Origin: Eunapius fragilis
Taxonomy: Eukaryota > Porifera > Demospongiae > Spongillida > Spongillidae
NCBI GenBank assembly: GCA_963681505.1
Contig: OY811990.1
Coordinates: 5,634,708 to 5,698,707, forward strand
Reading direction: 5' to 3'
DNA length: 64,000 nucleotides
Of this stretch, positions 23,146 through 35,269 are shown in pieces. The number at the start of each line of letters is the position of its first letter. The first letter of the stretch is position 1. The position numbers and the translations under genes were made by a program. A model generated the notes under the pieces. It did no database searches. It was not told the origin of the DNA and saw nothing but the letters and a program-made list of their open reading frames with translations.

Positions 23146-24251
23146 CAGTGGCGTAGCCAGGCCAATATTGATGGGGGGGAGGGAGGGGAGGGGAGGGGGA
23201 GGGAGGGGAGGGGAAGGGAGGGGAGGGGGAGGGAGGGGAGGGGGAGGGAGGGGAGGGGGGGATGAGGCTCCTCCAGGCCACTTCAGTCAGCATGGTATAA
23301 GTTGAATTTATCCATGCATGGTTACAGTACTTAGTGAAACAGGACCTGTTACTGTTACAGCTGTCGTTTATTTGGTCTGAACCTGGTTCCAAATTAGAAG
23401 AAACCTACAAGTCATTAGAGGGATTGAAGGACTAGAAGCATGCTAGGTGGTATACATGATAGCTGTTGTGCTTAAAAATAAAAGTAAAAATAAAAAAGTT
23501 TTTCAAGGATCAATACATATGAATTCACTTCATATGACATCATCTCTGATAGTAGGCTTGCACGCATGGAATATGTAAGGCTAAACAAATTGAAATTGCA
23601 TCAGAACACTTGCAGTTATAACAGTAACTGAGTACTTTATATTGACAGGCTGTACAGCGGAGAATGTAGGTGTTGATGCAATATGTATCATCTGTTCTGG
23701 GCATCCTTGAGATACAATCAGTAGATGGAGAGCTGTTTATTACTACGGTAGTGGGCGGGGTCAGTAGCAATACTCTTAGGTTGATTACCAGGAACAGAGT
23801 GGCGTGATGCTTCAGTCACCTTCCAAATGATGTCTTCATTCTGAATCTGGAGTCAAACGTGTCCAACAAGCATTGCTCCTTGTCTTTTCCAGCACTAGGG
23901 GGTCCAAGTGCAAAACATAAATAGTACTAGTCTTCATCATTGCTGCATCTAACATGCTTTTATCTGCATCATATTATGTTAATTTTACCATTGACATTAA
24001 AGTCTATATATATGTTAATGATTTTATTCGTTTCTTAAATTGGAAAGCCCACATGCACACTAAAAAAGAGTCCGCTGACGTCCCATACCTCCACGTACAT
24101 TGCCAATTATCTGCTGTACTGAAATTTGAACCTCATGTGTCGAGCCTGCACGCTATTTAATGTTAAAATTGTTCATTACTGCAGGATGAGATTATTATGG
24201 TCGGTTGGTAAGGCCTAGGCCCTACCAGGCCCTACCGTAGCTACACCACTG
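23146..24251. mobile_element. 1.1-kb element with CAGTGGCGTAGC ends
   Basis: Begins CAGTGGCGTAGC and ends GCTACACCACTG (imperfect inverse). CATGAA occurs at both flanks (23139-23144 and 24252-24257). The ends resemble those of common non-autonomous hAT-like elements. No transposase is recognisable. A G-rich tract of GGGAGGGAGGGGAGGGG units at 23172-23262 may form G-quadruplexes. Open frames inside are short and unrecognised. Confidence 0.6.
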
Positions 24252-24389
24252 CATGAATGTAAGGTAAGGACCTCATCCAGGGGGTGGCCTTGGTTGAGCA
24301 TGCCAGTTAGTGAGTCCCCTCTTCTAGGCTGTTGTCTCCCTGGAGATTGGTCCCCACCCCTGAGGGGCATAACCAGAACATGTAGACCA

Positions 24390-25935
24390 GCCCTCCATAC
24401 CTAAACCAGAACATTGTTTATTACATCATCTGATACAGGGCTTAGCATTGCTGATCTATGTGTGACGTTGGCATACTGCAGCAGGACTGGATTCCCTCTG
24501 CGAGACTCCACATCACTAGTTTTGAAGGTGATGTCTAAGACCTGTCCCTCCTGGATAGTGTAGAGATGGTCCACATCAATGGTGGGTGGGTAGTTCACTC
24601 GTGTCACCATGACAACGATGACATAGGGAACACAAACGTTTTAATCGCACACAGTCATGTTAACAAAGAAGTCGCCATACTGGTATAAGGGAGGCTTGTA
24701 GTAAATGAGGAAGTGATGGTTCTGCACTGATGGGTCCACAAAGTGCCAGTCACCCTCACTGGCCTCCACAGCCACTACCCATGGAGGGACCTGCACATCA
24801 TCAAGGTAGTACGAGACATTGATGATGATGGGCGTGTCCTCCAGTTTCAATAGTCACATTATTGGCATCATCTGAATACATGTGGAGGTACGAGTAAGAT
24901 ACACCACTGTCATTGACGTAGACGTATCGGTCCTGTAGGATCTTTTCCTGTGTATGGTTAACAGAGACGATAGCCAGCGTATCATTAACCAAAGTGACGG
25001 CAGAAGAATTGAGAAGTCCAATGGATTTAGCACCTATATCTTTGGGGTTAAGTACCAGCACAGTTATGGACACAAGGTAAGCATTGTCAGTGTCAGTAAG
25101 TGAAACAAACTGGGGCTGTACGATCCGCACATAGGGACTCAGCTGAAGGTAGTCCACACTGAGGTATGTCCCACTACCACTGCCCGATATCCTGACAGCA
25201 GTAGGGTCATCCACAGATATGACCTCAATGGTGGCAGTCCCAATGACTCCACTGAACTTATCAGTGTCGCTAAGGTTGTAGTAAGAAGCATCAATCCCAT
25301 ACCTGCCAGACTTCCCCCTGGTAACCCCAGTGTTGTCCCAGCCAAGAATGGTGATGTAAGGGACATCAGAGGCAGGTCTGTAAAATCCCCTGGTGTCCTT
25401 GAGTGTGTTGAAGTTCCACACGGGCAGGAATGGTATGCGACAGTCTCCAGTGAGGAGGGTGGCCTTCTGTACCAAGGGGTCCTTGGGTACCACCACACCA
25501 TAGTAGATGTCCCCCCACAAACATCTGCCATGTTTTGGACTGAGGACACCACCACTGCCACACCCCATACCTCAGGTCCACGCCCACCACTGCCACACCC
25601 ACTTCAGATCCAGGATCCACATCAATGTAAACACCAGTCACGATATCTGCCACTGCTGTCCCATTGTTATTAGAGGTGGGTGTGTCCTCCAATATAGGGA
25701 GGAGCTTGGCTCCTGGTGCCAACATGGGAGCATTGTTAACATGGATGACAGGTACAGTGGCAGAGGTCTGGGAGGTACTGAAGGCTCCGTGGAGGAGGTC
25801 AGCCACTGTGACATCTATGGACTGGGTACCCGTAGCCTCACCTGATGTCAGGTCCCAGGCCAGGAACCAGAGGGACACGTTCCCGAAGAAGTACTTGTGG
25901 GGAACAAACCTTGTTCATTACAATAGGGTAGGACC
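24390..25935 (-). pseudogene. Surface-protein ectodomain fragments, copy B
   Basis: Minus strand. From 25935: SLWFLAWDLTSGEATGTQS, NNAPMLAPGAKLLPILEDTP, then AVVGVDLRYGVWQWWC, a repeat-type signature of tandem-95 cadherin-like domains. One extra C in a C-run near 25511 shifts the frame before GDIYYGVVV. The frame then runs to NNVTIE at about 24850, where it joins, out of frame, a different ectodomain piece (LEDTPIIINVSYY ... GDFFVNMTVCD, 24850-24640) followed by VNYPPTIDVDHLYTIQEGQV (24610-24401). So at least two domain-level junctions and one frameshift. Confidence 0.7.
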
Positions 25936-26040
25936 TGAGCATATGTGGATTAATCAACACCTTGATGGTAAGATAGTAAAAATTTTCCCATAGAGATACT
26001 TACTGACCCCCCCTTTGCTGACCACACACCTTCACTACAG

Positions 26041-26884
26041 GAAGCAGACCACGCCTCTTTCTGTCCCATGTGCATCCCACGAGTGCCAGCTATTGTTGTC
26101 CACTGTGTGCATGAGATTGAGCAAAGAGGCCTAGCAGATGTGGGACTGTATCGGGTACCAGGGTGAGTGCACCACTTCAACACCTACCCCTCCATCACCT
26201 CTCCATCCTCTCACCTGTAGCTCTGATAAGATGGTCAAGGAGCTCAAGGAGCGTCTGCTGAAGGCCAAAGGGAACCCTTCCTTCTTGGAGGGAGTGCAGG
26301 ACATCAATGTGGTGTGTGGTGTGCTCAAGGACTTCCTGAGGTGTCTGAGGGAACCTCTCCTCACCTTCAAGATGCATAATGCCTTCTTGCAAGCCGCTGG
26401 TATGGAGAGGGAAATAACTGAACCTACTGCATTCATTCATTCATCTGTGTACAAACAGAAAGTGAAGCTGAAGAGAATGGTCTGGCCTCTACCCTTGAGA
26501 CCATAGCTGAACTTCCTCCTGCTAACAAAGACACACTGGCTTTTATCATCCTTCATTTGCAGAAGTACACCCCACCTGTTGTATGTAAAGACGTGCATTC
26601 ATACACCCTTGTGTGTCTACAGGGTTGCATCACACAGTGAGTCTAACAAGATGCCCACAGCCAGCTTTGCCAAAGTGTTTGGGCCTACTATTGTGGGCTT
26701 TGCTTGTGCAAACCCAGAGCCTTCAGACATGTGGAAGGACACACAGCTGCAACCAAAGGTTGTTTATTTGAATCCTCTGTGTGTAGCTCTAACTCCACTC
26801 TCTCCCTCATCTCCTCACCCAATGAACAGGTGATGCAACGTTTGATGGGTATCTCTGGGGACTACTGGCGACAGTACTTGTAGT
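26041..26884 (+). pseudogene. RacGAP-like 3' exons, copy C, truncated
   Basis: Exons 26041-26162, 26221-26399, 26459-26564, 26623-26758 and 26830 onward, all open and in phase, giving the RhoGAP domain with GLYRVPG and KVFGPTIV. Homology stops at 26881 after GDYWRQYL, where a TAG follows immediately and the DNA continues as TRIM 3'-flank-like sequence. The catalytic RhoGAP domain is complete; only the proline-rich tail is lost. No 5' exons are present, so it lacks a start and is called a fragment. Confidence 0.8.
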
Positions 26885-27014
26885 TATATTCAAGTAGTAG
26901 TTATGACCCAAGTATAATTGTGGTGATGTAAAGATGATGTCATGTTTTGCATAGTGTATGGATTTGAGGCTTAGTAAGACTATTGGAAATCAATGAGATT
27001 GAGAACATGGTAAG

Positions 27015-27220
27015 AATAGGGTATCTTTATATTTACATAGGATACATAGATGAGGTCTAGGCCATAATAGGCAGGGTCTGGTCTGTACGTGACATTACCT
27101 GTGATGTTGTTGTAGTAGGCCTTACCATGGGCGGGGTCAGTGAGGATGTGTGTACCGTTGAGTGGTGGTGTGCCATCTTCAACATCAGAGAGAGCTGCTG
27201 AGATGTTTAGAGACGTGAGG
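27015..27220 (-). pseudogene. Surface-protein cadherin-like domain fragment
   Basis: Minus-strand frame with SDVEDGTPPLNGTHILTDPA, GKAYYNNITGNVTYRPDPAY and YGLDLIYVSYV, a near-complete tandem-95 type domain (DVEDG ... TGNVTY.P ... YG.D.I.Y). It starts next to a poly-G run and has no other gene pieces attached. Confidence 0.6.
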
Positions 27221-27243
27221 GGGGGGGGGGGGGGGGGGGGGGG
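27218..27243 (+). repeat. Poly-G run
   Basis: About 24 G residues bordering the surface-protein fragment and the dispersed motif at 27.25 kb. Another run of about 19 G lies at 27785-27802. Confidence 0.95.
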
Positions 27244-27887
27244 CATTAGGTCTGGGGACTTGGCCGGCATCCAATCAGTGGCTGCCATTCCTGGTGTTGA
27301 AAACCTTCCTCAGTTGCCATAGTGCTGTTGACCCTTCTAATAGTAAGTTAAAATCACCACCACCTTGTACTGGTAGCAGGTGGTATTCTTGGTATCTGAT
27401 GTAGAAGTCACTGTTCTGCTTTATACATTACTTCGCACTCACATTGCAATGATTTTGGGAGAGCAGCAATAGCAGCTTGTGGTTGAGATCATCCAGAAGT
27501 GGTTAGTTTATCAACAGAAGTCACCCATGCTTGCACCTTAGCCTTTTCTATGCTATACATCATCCTGCTGTTGACCCTTCAAATGTAAGTTAAAATGATC
27601 ACCACAAGTACTGGAAAGCAGGTGGTATCCATTGCCAAGCTGGTATCCTTGGTACCTTATATTTCTTCATCTATGATCAAACTAATCTATGATTGAACTC
27701 TAATAACTGTATCAAGAGGACATAATTTGCTAATTGGGTGTACATGTTGTCTGCTAAAACATGTATGATTGGTTCGTTTTGTAGGGGGGGGGGGGGGGGG
27801 GGAGGGATATAAAATCTCTCTATCGATATCAACATATATGGAGGGGATTAAGAATTACATGTATTTTAATTAATTATACTAAGAGTA
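27244..27887. other. Unassigned sequence
   Basis: Contains the dispersed motif (27248-27320) and a doubled segment GTTGACCCTTC...AAGTTAAAAT (27328 and 27573) with GCAGGTGGTAT. No gene seen. Confidence 0.5.
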
Positions 27888-29590
27888 CCCCTGTACAGTA
27901 CCCCTGTACAGTACCCCTGTACAGTACCCCTGTACAGTACCCCTGTACAGTACCCTGTACAGTGCCCCTGTACAGTACCCCTGTACAGTACCCCTGTACA
28001 GTACCCCTGTACAGTACCACTGTACAGTACCCCTGTACAGTACCCCTGTACGGTACCCTGTACAGTGCCCCTGTACAGTACCCCTGTACAGTACTCCTGT
28101 ACAGTACCCCTGTACAGTACCCCTGTACAGTACCCCTGTACAGTACCCCTGTACAGTACCCCTGTACAGTACCCCTGTACAGTACCCCTGTACAGTATCC
28201 CTGTACAGTACCCCTGTACAGTACCCCTGTACAGTACCCCTGTACAGTACTCCTGTACAGTACCCCTGTACAGTACCCCTGTACAGTACTCCTGTACAGT
28301 ACCCCTGTACAGTACCCCTGTACAGTACTCCTGTACAGTACCCCTGTACAGTACCCCTGTACAGTACTCCTGTACAGTACCCCTGTACAGTACCCCTGTA
28401 CAGTACCCCTGTACAGTACCCCTGTACAGTACCCCTGTACAGTACTCCTGTACGGTACCCCTGTACGGTACCCCTGTACAGTACTCCTGTACAGTACCCC
28501 TGTACAGTACCCCTGTACAGTACCCCTGTACAGTACCCCTGTACAGTACTCCTGTACAGTACCCCTGTACGGTACCCCTGTACAGTACCCCTGTACAGTA
28601 CCCCTGTACAGTACCCCTGTACAGTACCCCAGAACAGTACCCCTGTACAGTACCCCTGTACAGTACCCCTGTACAGTACCCCTGTACAGTACCCCTGTAC
28701 AGTACCCCTGTACAGTACCCCTGTACAGTAACCCTGTACAGTACCCCTGTACAGTACCCCTGTACAGTACCCCTGTACAGTACCCCTGTACAGTACCCCT
28801 GTACAGTACCCCTGTACGGTACCCTGTACAGTGCCCCTGTACAGTACCCCTGTACAGTACTCCTGTACAGTACCCCTGTACAGTACCCCTGTACAGTACC
28901 CCTGTACAGTACCCCTGTACAGTACCCCTGTACAGTACCCCTGTACAGTACCCCTGTACAGTATCCCTGTACAGTACCCCTGTACAGTACCCCTGTACAG
29001 TACCCCTGTACAGTACTCCTGTACAGTACCCCTGTACAGTACCCCTGTACAGTACTCCTGTACAGTACCCCTGTACAGTACCCCTGTACAGTACTCCTGT
29101 ACAGTACCCCTGTACAGTACCCCTGTACAGTACTCCTGTACAGTACCCCTGTACAGTACCCCTGTACAGTACCCCTGTACAGTACCCCTGTACAGTACCC
29201 CTGTACAGTACTCCTGTACGGTACCCCTGTACGGTACCCCTGTACAGTACTCCTGTACAGTACCCCTGTACAGTACCCCTGTACAGTACCCCTGTACAGT
29301 ACCCCTGTACAGTACTCCTGTACAGTACCCCTGTACGGTACCCCTGTACAGTACCCCTGTACAGTACCCCTGTACAGTACCCCTGTACAGTACCCCAGAA
29401 CAGTACCCCTGTACAGTACCCCTGTACAGTACCCCTGTACAGTACCCCTGTACAGTACCCCTGTACAGTACCCCTGTACAGTACCCCTGTACAGTAACCC
29501 TGTACAGTACCCCTGTACAGTACCCCTGTACAGTACCCCTGTACAGTACCCCTGTACAGTACCCCTGTACAGTACCCCTGTACAGTACTG
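27888..29590. repeat. 13-bp satellite array (cccctgtacagta), about 130 copies
   Basis: Tandem 13-base units with few variants (TCCTG, CGGTA, CAGAACA, a 12-base unit). Each unit contains the 8-base palindrome CTGTACAG. A higher-order period of 766 bases is clear: the variant pattern from 28065 repeats from 28831. Three frames stay open for 500-600 codons simply because no unit makes a stop; none is a gene. Confidence 0.98.
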
Positions 29591-30097
29591 GTTTTTAGCA
29601 GGAATACATTGCTGTAGTATTGATGTTGCCAGTACATCGAAAAAGGCACTAAGTGTAAGTGCACTTGTAACAATGCAACTTAAAGAACTGGCAAAATGCC
29701 ATGAGGTAGGTCAGCTGGTTTACACCTCCAAGGAATTTCCCCCCTTTAGACCTTGTTTCTACATATGCAGTCTTCTGTTTTATCCATTCACGATATATGC
29801 AGGAACTTCAAGGGTTATGTACGGGGGGGGGGGGGGGGGGGGGGTGTGTGAGGGGTTAAAAATTCAATGAAATTCATTTTCACATTCAGTGTGACCCAGG
29901 AAATATTTTCATAGTTGTAGAAAAAGGAGATTGTAAAAAAGCTAAATACCCCCCCCCCCCCCCCCCCACTTTTAGCAGGACACATACATCGTTGAACAGA
30001 TTGTTAAATTCCATACTTGATATGCTTTAATTAACCGTGGGGTGACACATACAAGGTCAATGTTTATATGACTCATATTCACTTCCACAACGTGGGC
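29591..30097. other. Unassigned sequence with poly-G and poly-C runs
   Basis: Poly-G at 29823-29844 and poly-C at 29950-29967 flank about 100 bases. No gene seen. Confidence 0.5.
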
Positions 30098-30376
30098 CCA
30101 GAGGTCCAGAGGTGGGTCCAGAGGTGGGTCAGAGGTGGGTCCAGAGGTGGGTACAGAGGTGGGTCCAGAGGTGGGTACAGAGGTGGGTCCAATCAGAGGT
30201 GGGTCCAGAGGTGGGTACAAAGGTGGGTCTAACCAGAGGTGGGTCCAGAGGTGCGTCCGGCAGTGGTATATCTAGACAGGGTCGAGACGTGGGTCCAGAG
30301 GTGGGTCCTAAGGTGGGTCCAGAGGGGGGTCCAGAGGTGGACCCAGAGGTAGGTCCAGAGGTGGGTCCAGAGGTGG
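30098..30376 (+). repeat. 12-bp minisatellite (ccagaggtgggt), second array
   Basis: About 20 degenerate copies of the same unit as at 22.77 kb, again immediately upstream of a surface-protein membrane-helix fragment but on the opposite strand. Read as protein it gives VQRW repeats, with frame-breaking variants (for example AATCAGAGG). Confidence 0.9.
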
Positions 30377-30389
30377 AAATATTATCACC

Positions 30390-30700
30390 ATCAAAACCAG
30401 ACCCATGACCTGATCCATAACCTCACCCATACAATCCTCTTAGCCATCTTCTGTGTGGTGGTCATTGCCATCATCCTGGTGGTGGTGTTCTACTGTTATC
30501 ACCAGTACAAGCTCAAGAACCAGAGGAAAGAAGCACTTTGTGTTGTCCAGAGATGGAAGAAGGACACCTATGTCCCTGGGAAGGCAGTTATGAAGGATGA
30601 TGGAGATTCCAAGGTTTGGTCTAAACCTCCAGATACCCATGCCATGGTGTTACCAGACCTCCATTCCATACCATTAGGTCTGATAAATCAGCCAATGGCT
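30390..30700 (+). CDS. Surface-protein membrane helix and tail, fragment
   Basis: Plus-strand frame (30455-30754 from Met; homology from about 30395). Membrane helix VVVIAIILVVVFYCYH, then QYKLKNQRKEALCVVQRWKK and a tail (DTYVPGKAVMKDDGD) longer than the version at 22.5 kb. The end merges into the dispersed motif at about 30670, so the true C-terminus is uncertain. Confidence 0.55.
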
Positions 30701-30823
30701 GCCATTCATGATGTAGAAAACCTTCCTCTGTTGCCATCACTACGTTATCATTAATCTCACTTCAACAGTCTTACTAAGCCACACTACATTTTATACAAAC
30801 ATGACATCATCATTACATCACCA

Positions 30824-33535
30824 CTACACAGAGTACTTCAATACAGTCTTAGCACCATGGTTGGCTACATACATACTGCCACTTATAGGATCCAGAGCAA
30901 CAACATAGGGATTGGTGAGATTGCCAACTGTGTGGATTTTGTTTCCATGAGGATCAAAGATGGAGAGACAATTGCCACTGTTCTCACAGACAAAGCTGTA
31001 ACCTTCTTCATCAATTGCTATTCCAGTTGGACCCTTTACATCTCCATATGATCTGACATAGGTTCCCTTTGGTGTGAAGACCATGATGGTGTTAGAACCA
31101 TAGGCTGCAACATGGATGTTCCCTTGAGGGTCCAAGGCAAGACCCCTTGGATACTTAAAACCCTGAGCACCAGAGACATTACCATTTATGGTCAATAGCC
31201 AGGTGCCATTTTGATCCAATATCACCACCCTGTGGTTGCCATTATCAGCAACAATCATCCTATCTCTTTGGTCAACAATAACTGATACTGGTCTATTAAA
31301 CTGTCCCTGACCTGATCCAAGTTGGCCAAACTTTTGTAGGAACTGTCCTCCTGTTGTCAGCTTCTGAATGCGATGATTGCCATATTCAGCAACATACATA
31401 ACATCTCCCTTGATGGATATACCATATGGTCCACGGAACTGACCATCACCACTCCCACCACTACCTATGGTTCTCTTCTCATGACCACCTTGGTCAAACA
31501 CATGAATACTGTGATCACTACTACAGGCTACATAGATGTCTCCGCTGTCATGGATGGCAATACTATCTGGACAACCACTATAACTGACAACTTGCTGGGG
31601 GTTACATAAGGTGCTGTAGCTAGGCCTCACATCAAGGTCATGAGGACTGCCCTGGACATGTTCACCATCCATTGTGATGAGGAGCTGGTGAGGACCAGCA
31701 GCCTGAGGGGTGAGGGTGATGGTGTAGGTACCATCTCCATGGTCCTCCACCTTTCCTGGGACAACTGCTCCATCATGTGACTTGGGCCTCAGCTCAGCCT
31801 TCACCTGCAGACCACCATATGGGTACCTCTCTCCCTCTGAGCTCTTGGTCTCCACTTTTACACTATACACCTTGTCTATCCTGGCTGCTGACTTAGAAGA
31901 CCATGTGCTCTGTGATGGAGATGGAGCTGAGGCCATTACATGACCAAATATGGAGAGTTCCTTCATCAAAGAATCAGTTTGTAGGGTCACATGAATGTAA
32001 TTGGACTGACTGGGAGTGAGGGAGACTCCCCCAACCTTCTTCAGGGTGGTCTTCAGTTCAGTGGGTAGCAGATCTCCAAGAGCTACCACCTCATGGTCAG
32101 TGTGGGTCTGGAGGATGTGGGAGGTCATCTCAGTGTAGCGACCAATCTCATCTTGTATCTTCACTAACTGCTCCTTCTGGAGGGACAGAGCTGTTGTCTT
32201 GGAAAGTGAAATGGCCTCCATCTCTGACAACAGTGTCTTCTTCCTTTCCTCTATGGCTTGGTGGAGCTGTTCAAAGGCTTGGTTTATGAGCAGTGTGGCA
32301 TTCTCTATGGAAGTCTCAACCTGTTCTGCCATCTTGTCATTGGCACCAATGGCACTGGTCAGCTTTGAGGCCATTTCCTGTGCACACACAAGTGCCTCTC
32401 TCATTCCATCTCTGTGGACCTTTGCAATATTGCACACCTCAGCAATCCTGTGGTCCTTGTGAAGGACTAGGGTACAGCCTCTGCAGACCAGACACTGGCA
32501 GGTCTCACAGTAGAATTTTAACTTCTTCTTATGATGAGGTTGGGAGCAGAGATGTTCAGTTGGTGTCATGATGGATGGAAGTAGTCTGACAGACTCCTGG
32601 TCTAGTCCTACCATCTGGTGATGGCACAGTATCTTATTGCGTTTGTGGTGCTCATGACAGAAGGTACAGAGGAACTGACCACATGTACAACAGAACACCA
32701 CTGCAGGCCCCTTGCCCCCATCAATACAAGCATCACATGACTTTTCACCACCACTGCCAATCTTGGACATGTACCCAGCCACCTCTACCTCAAAGCCAAG
32801 ATGGAGATTCTGAGATATAGAATTGACTCCACCCTTTGGTATGGTGGTACGTCTCTGACAGGTAGGACACTCCATCTTCTGCTTGTCCCCAGACTTCTTT
32901 ATCTCCATATGCAGACACTGCCCACAGAAAGAGTGTAGACATGGAAGGATCCTAGGGTCTGTGTAGGGCTTAGAGCACAGCTGACATATGGTGTGTGGAG
33001 GGAAGAGGTCAGATCTGTGGGGGGTAAAGAACATGAATTGATACCATAGGAAGTAGGAGAATATCATTGCCCCACACACGTCATATACCACTGACGAGGT
33101 ATTGTTTGATCTCTACCAAGCTTGATTTATAGCATTGGAAACGTAGATCGTTTGAAGTTCAGAAAACATTTTTGAAAGTGACTTCAATGCGAGGTAATCG
33201 TATTGTTTGATCTTTACCAAGCTTGATTATAGAATACATGCATTGGAAACGGTATAAAGATTATTTATAGTAACAGAAAACAGCTATTGTTATAGTGACT
33301 TCGTGCGCGATGGCTTTGAAGCCTTAACAATACCACAAGGCAATAGTTCTTGTGCAGCAGCAAGTAGTAGACCACATAACATCTAGCAGAGTTAGGACGG
33401 AAATAAATGAGCGGACGTCTATGCTGTACCCATAACTAAGGGGACCATTCGTATAGCAAATTATAGTACATATCTGTTAATGGGTGTTTGAACTTACCTG
33501 CTACGTACGTCGTCTTGTTCGGACGATCTCAACAT
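30824..33535 (-). CDS. TRIM-NHL protein (RING/B-box/coiled coil/filamin/NHL), intact copy C
   Basis: The only complete TRIM copy. Exon 1 is 33535-33498 (MLRSSEQDDVRS plus two bases, donor gtaag) and exon 2 is 33014-30824; together 743 codons including the stop. Order: C3HC4 RING (Cys23, 26, 38, His40, Cys43, 46, 62, 65), B-box 1 from Cys106/Cys109, B-box 2 about 170-210, BBC coiled coil about 215-340, filamin/ABP280 domain about 405-495 (YSVKVETKSS, GDGTYTITLTPQAAGPHQLL), and six NHL repeats to the C-terminus (GNHRIQKLTTGG, GNHRVVILDQNG, GAKTVLKYSV). This matches TRIM2/3/71-type proteins: cytoplasmic E3 ubiquitin ligases whose NHL propeller binds protein or RNA. The start follows from exon-1 phase and conservation in all copies. 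Specific substrate unknown. Confidence 0.9.
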
Positions 33536-33800
33536 CGCGATATTCGAATATGATAAAATACCACGCTCTCACGTGCAAGGCTTACGAGATGGCGTTTTTC
33601 CTTTTGGCATGCGTGGATAGCTATTAGCACTAGACAGAGAACTGAAGTAACGAAGAATTGTATAGTGTAGCGGCAGTGGCTGCTATGTGCGTACATCACC
33701 TCAAGGTAACCTTACAAAATATCTCACTTTCATAGTTAGCTGTCATACAAATATAAACTTTTGTTCATCACAGACATGTAATATTGAAGGTCTGGTATAC
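33536..33800 (-). promoter_or_regulatory. Likely TRIM promoter region, copy C
   Basis: Upstream flank of the intact gene, homologous to the other four TRIM 5' flanks. The GC-box-like pair is degraded here relative to other copies (the CCACGCCC side reads GGCGTTTTTCC in the reverse), which is notable for the only intact gene. Role inferred. Confidence 0.35.
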
Positions 33801-33959
33801 CACACAGCTCAGTTTGGAGGGGCAAAGAATGTCCCAGCCCTCTTGGGCTTAGAAGTAGACCATCTAGATAACACATGGTGTTATGAGAACACCTCATCAC
33901 ATTTGAACTGATGTGCATATAAACCACTCACTGGGCAGGAACGGGGGTTCTTGGTGGAA

Positions 33960-34953
33960 ACCTAGGATAGGGTGGTACATATTATGCCCCCACACATGGG
34001 CACACGCCCCCTTGCTTACTTGGACGTTGCTCAGGTGTAGATGGTGAAGCCATGCCAGGACTGGACTGACCAGATGGGGCTGGCGACTGGGGCTCAGGAT
34101 TGTCCACAGGAGACAAGTACTGTCGCCAGTAGTCCCCAGAGATACCCATCAAACGTTGCATCACCTGTTCATTGGGTGAGGGGATGAGGGAGAGAGTGGA
34201 GTTTGAGCTACACACAGAGGATTCAAATAGACAACCTTTGGTTGCAGCTGTGTGTCCTTCCACATGTCTGAAGGCTCTGGGTTTGCACAAGCAAAGCCCA
34301 CAATAGTTGGCCCAAACACTTTGGCAAGGCTGGCTGTGGGCATCTTGTTAGACTCACTGTGTGATGCAACCCTGGAGACACACAAGGATGTATGAATGCA
34401 CGTCTTTACATACAACAGGTGAGGTGTACTTCTGCAAATGGAGGATGATAAAAGCCAGTGTGTCTTTGTTAGCAGGAGGAAGTTCAGCTATGGCCTCAAG
34501 GGTAGAGGCCAGACCATTCTCTTCAGCTTCACTTTCTGTTTGTACACAGATGAATGAATGAATACAGTAGGGTCAGTTATTTCCCTCTCCATACCAGCGG
34601 CTTGCAAGAAGGCATTATGCATCTTGAAGGTGAGGAGAGGTTCCCTCAGACACCTCAGGAAGTCCTTGAGCACACCACACACCACATTGATGTCCTGCAC
34701 TCCCTCCAAGAAGGAAGGGTTCCCTTTGGCCTTCAGCAGACGCTACTTGAGCTCCTTGACCATCTTATCAGAGCTACAGGTGAGAGGATGGAGAGGTGAT
34801 GGAGGGGCTGGTGTTGAAGTGGTGCACTCACCCTGGTACCCGATACAGTCCCACATCTGCTAGGCCTCTTTGCTCAATCTCATGTACACAGTGGACAACA
34901 ATAGCTGGCACTTGTGGGATGCATGTGGGACAGAAGGAGGCGTGGTCTGCTTC
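33960..34953 (-). pseudogene. RacGAP-like 3' exons, copy D (nonsense and last-exon deletion)
   Basis: Minus-strand exons 34953-34832, 34773-34595, 34535-34430, 34371-34236 and 34164-34020, all with consensus splice sites and correct phases. A TAG at 34745-34743 replaces GAG in the RhoGAP domain (KELK*RLLKAKG). The last exon has lost most of its sequence: a deletion joins the intron (ccaccctatcc) to the PPRTPVP end. Not functional. Confidence 0.85.
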
Positions 34954-35269
34954 CTGTAGTCAAGAGGGTGTGGTCAGCAAGGGGGAGTGGCCAGTAAAAT
35001 TTTCTATAGGTTTCTAATTTGGACTAAAATCATTTTTGGATACATGAGATTACCATTGTACCAATGGTTAAAAGTTGCGCACTCACTTGGACCATCAAGG
35101 GTAAGACATTTGCCTTGTCTTTGTAGGGTGAGTATGTGTATCTATAGCATAATACACTTCCTTTCATGTTTCTAACACTTCTGGTCCATGCAAACCAATC
35201 TTTACCACTTATCTACACAACACATGTACCTGATGATAAATGATCATATTCATAAGCCAGTTGGTGCAT

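Noticed and set aside
26459..26564. The continuous frame ending VWPLPLRP across RacGAP copies
   Set aside because: It reads through a 59-base intron (gtatgg...aaacag); the spliced frame gives ESEAEENGLASTLETIAELP, which matches the RhoGAP family.
27874..29870. Open frames of 500-601 codons on both strands reading repeats of STPVQYPCTVPLY or GTVQGYCTGVLYR
   Set aside because: They are produced by a 13-bp tandem satellite that contains no stop in these frames; no start context, splice signals or domain.
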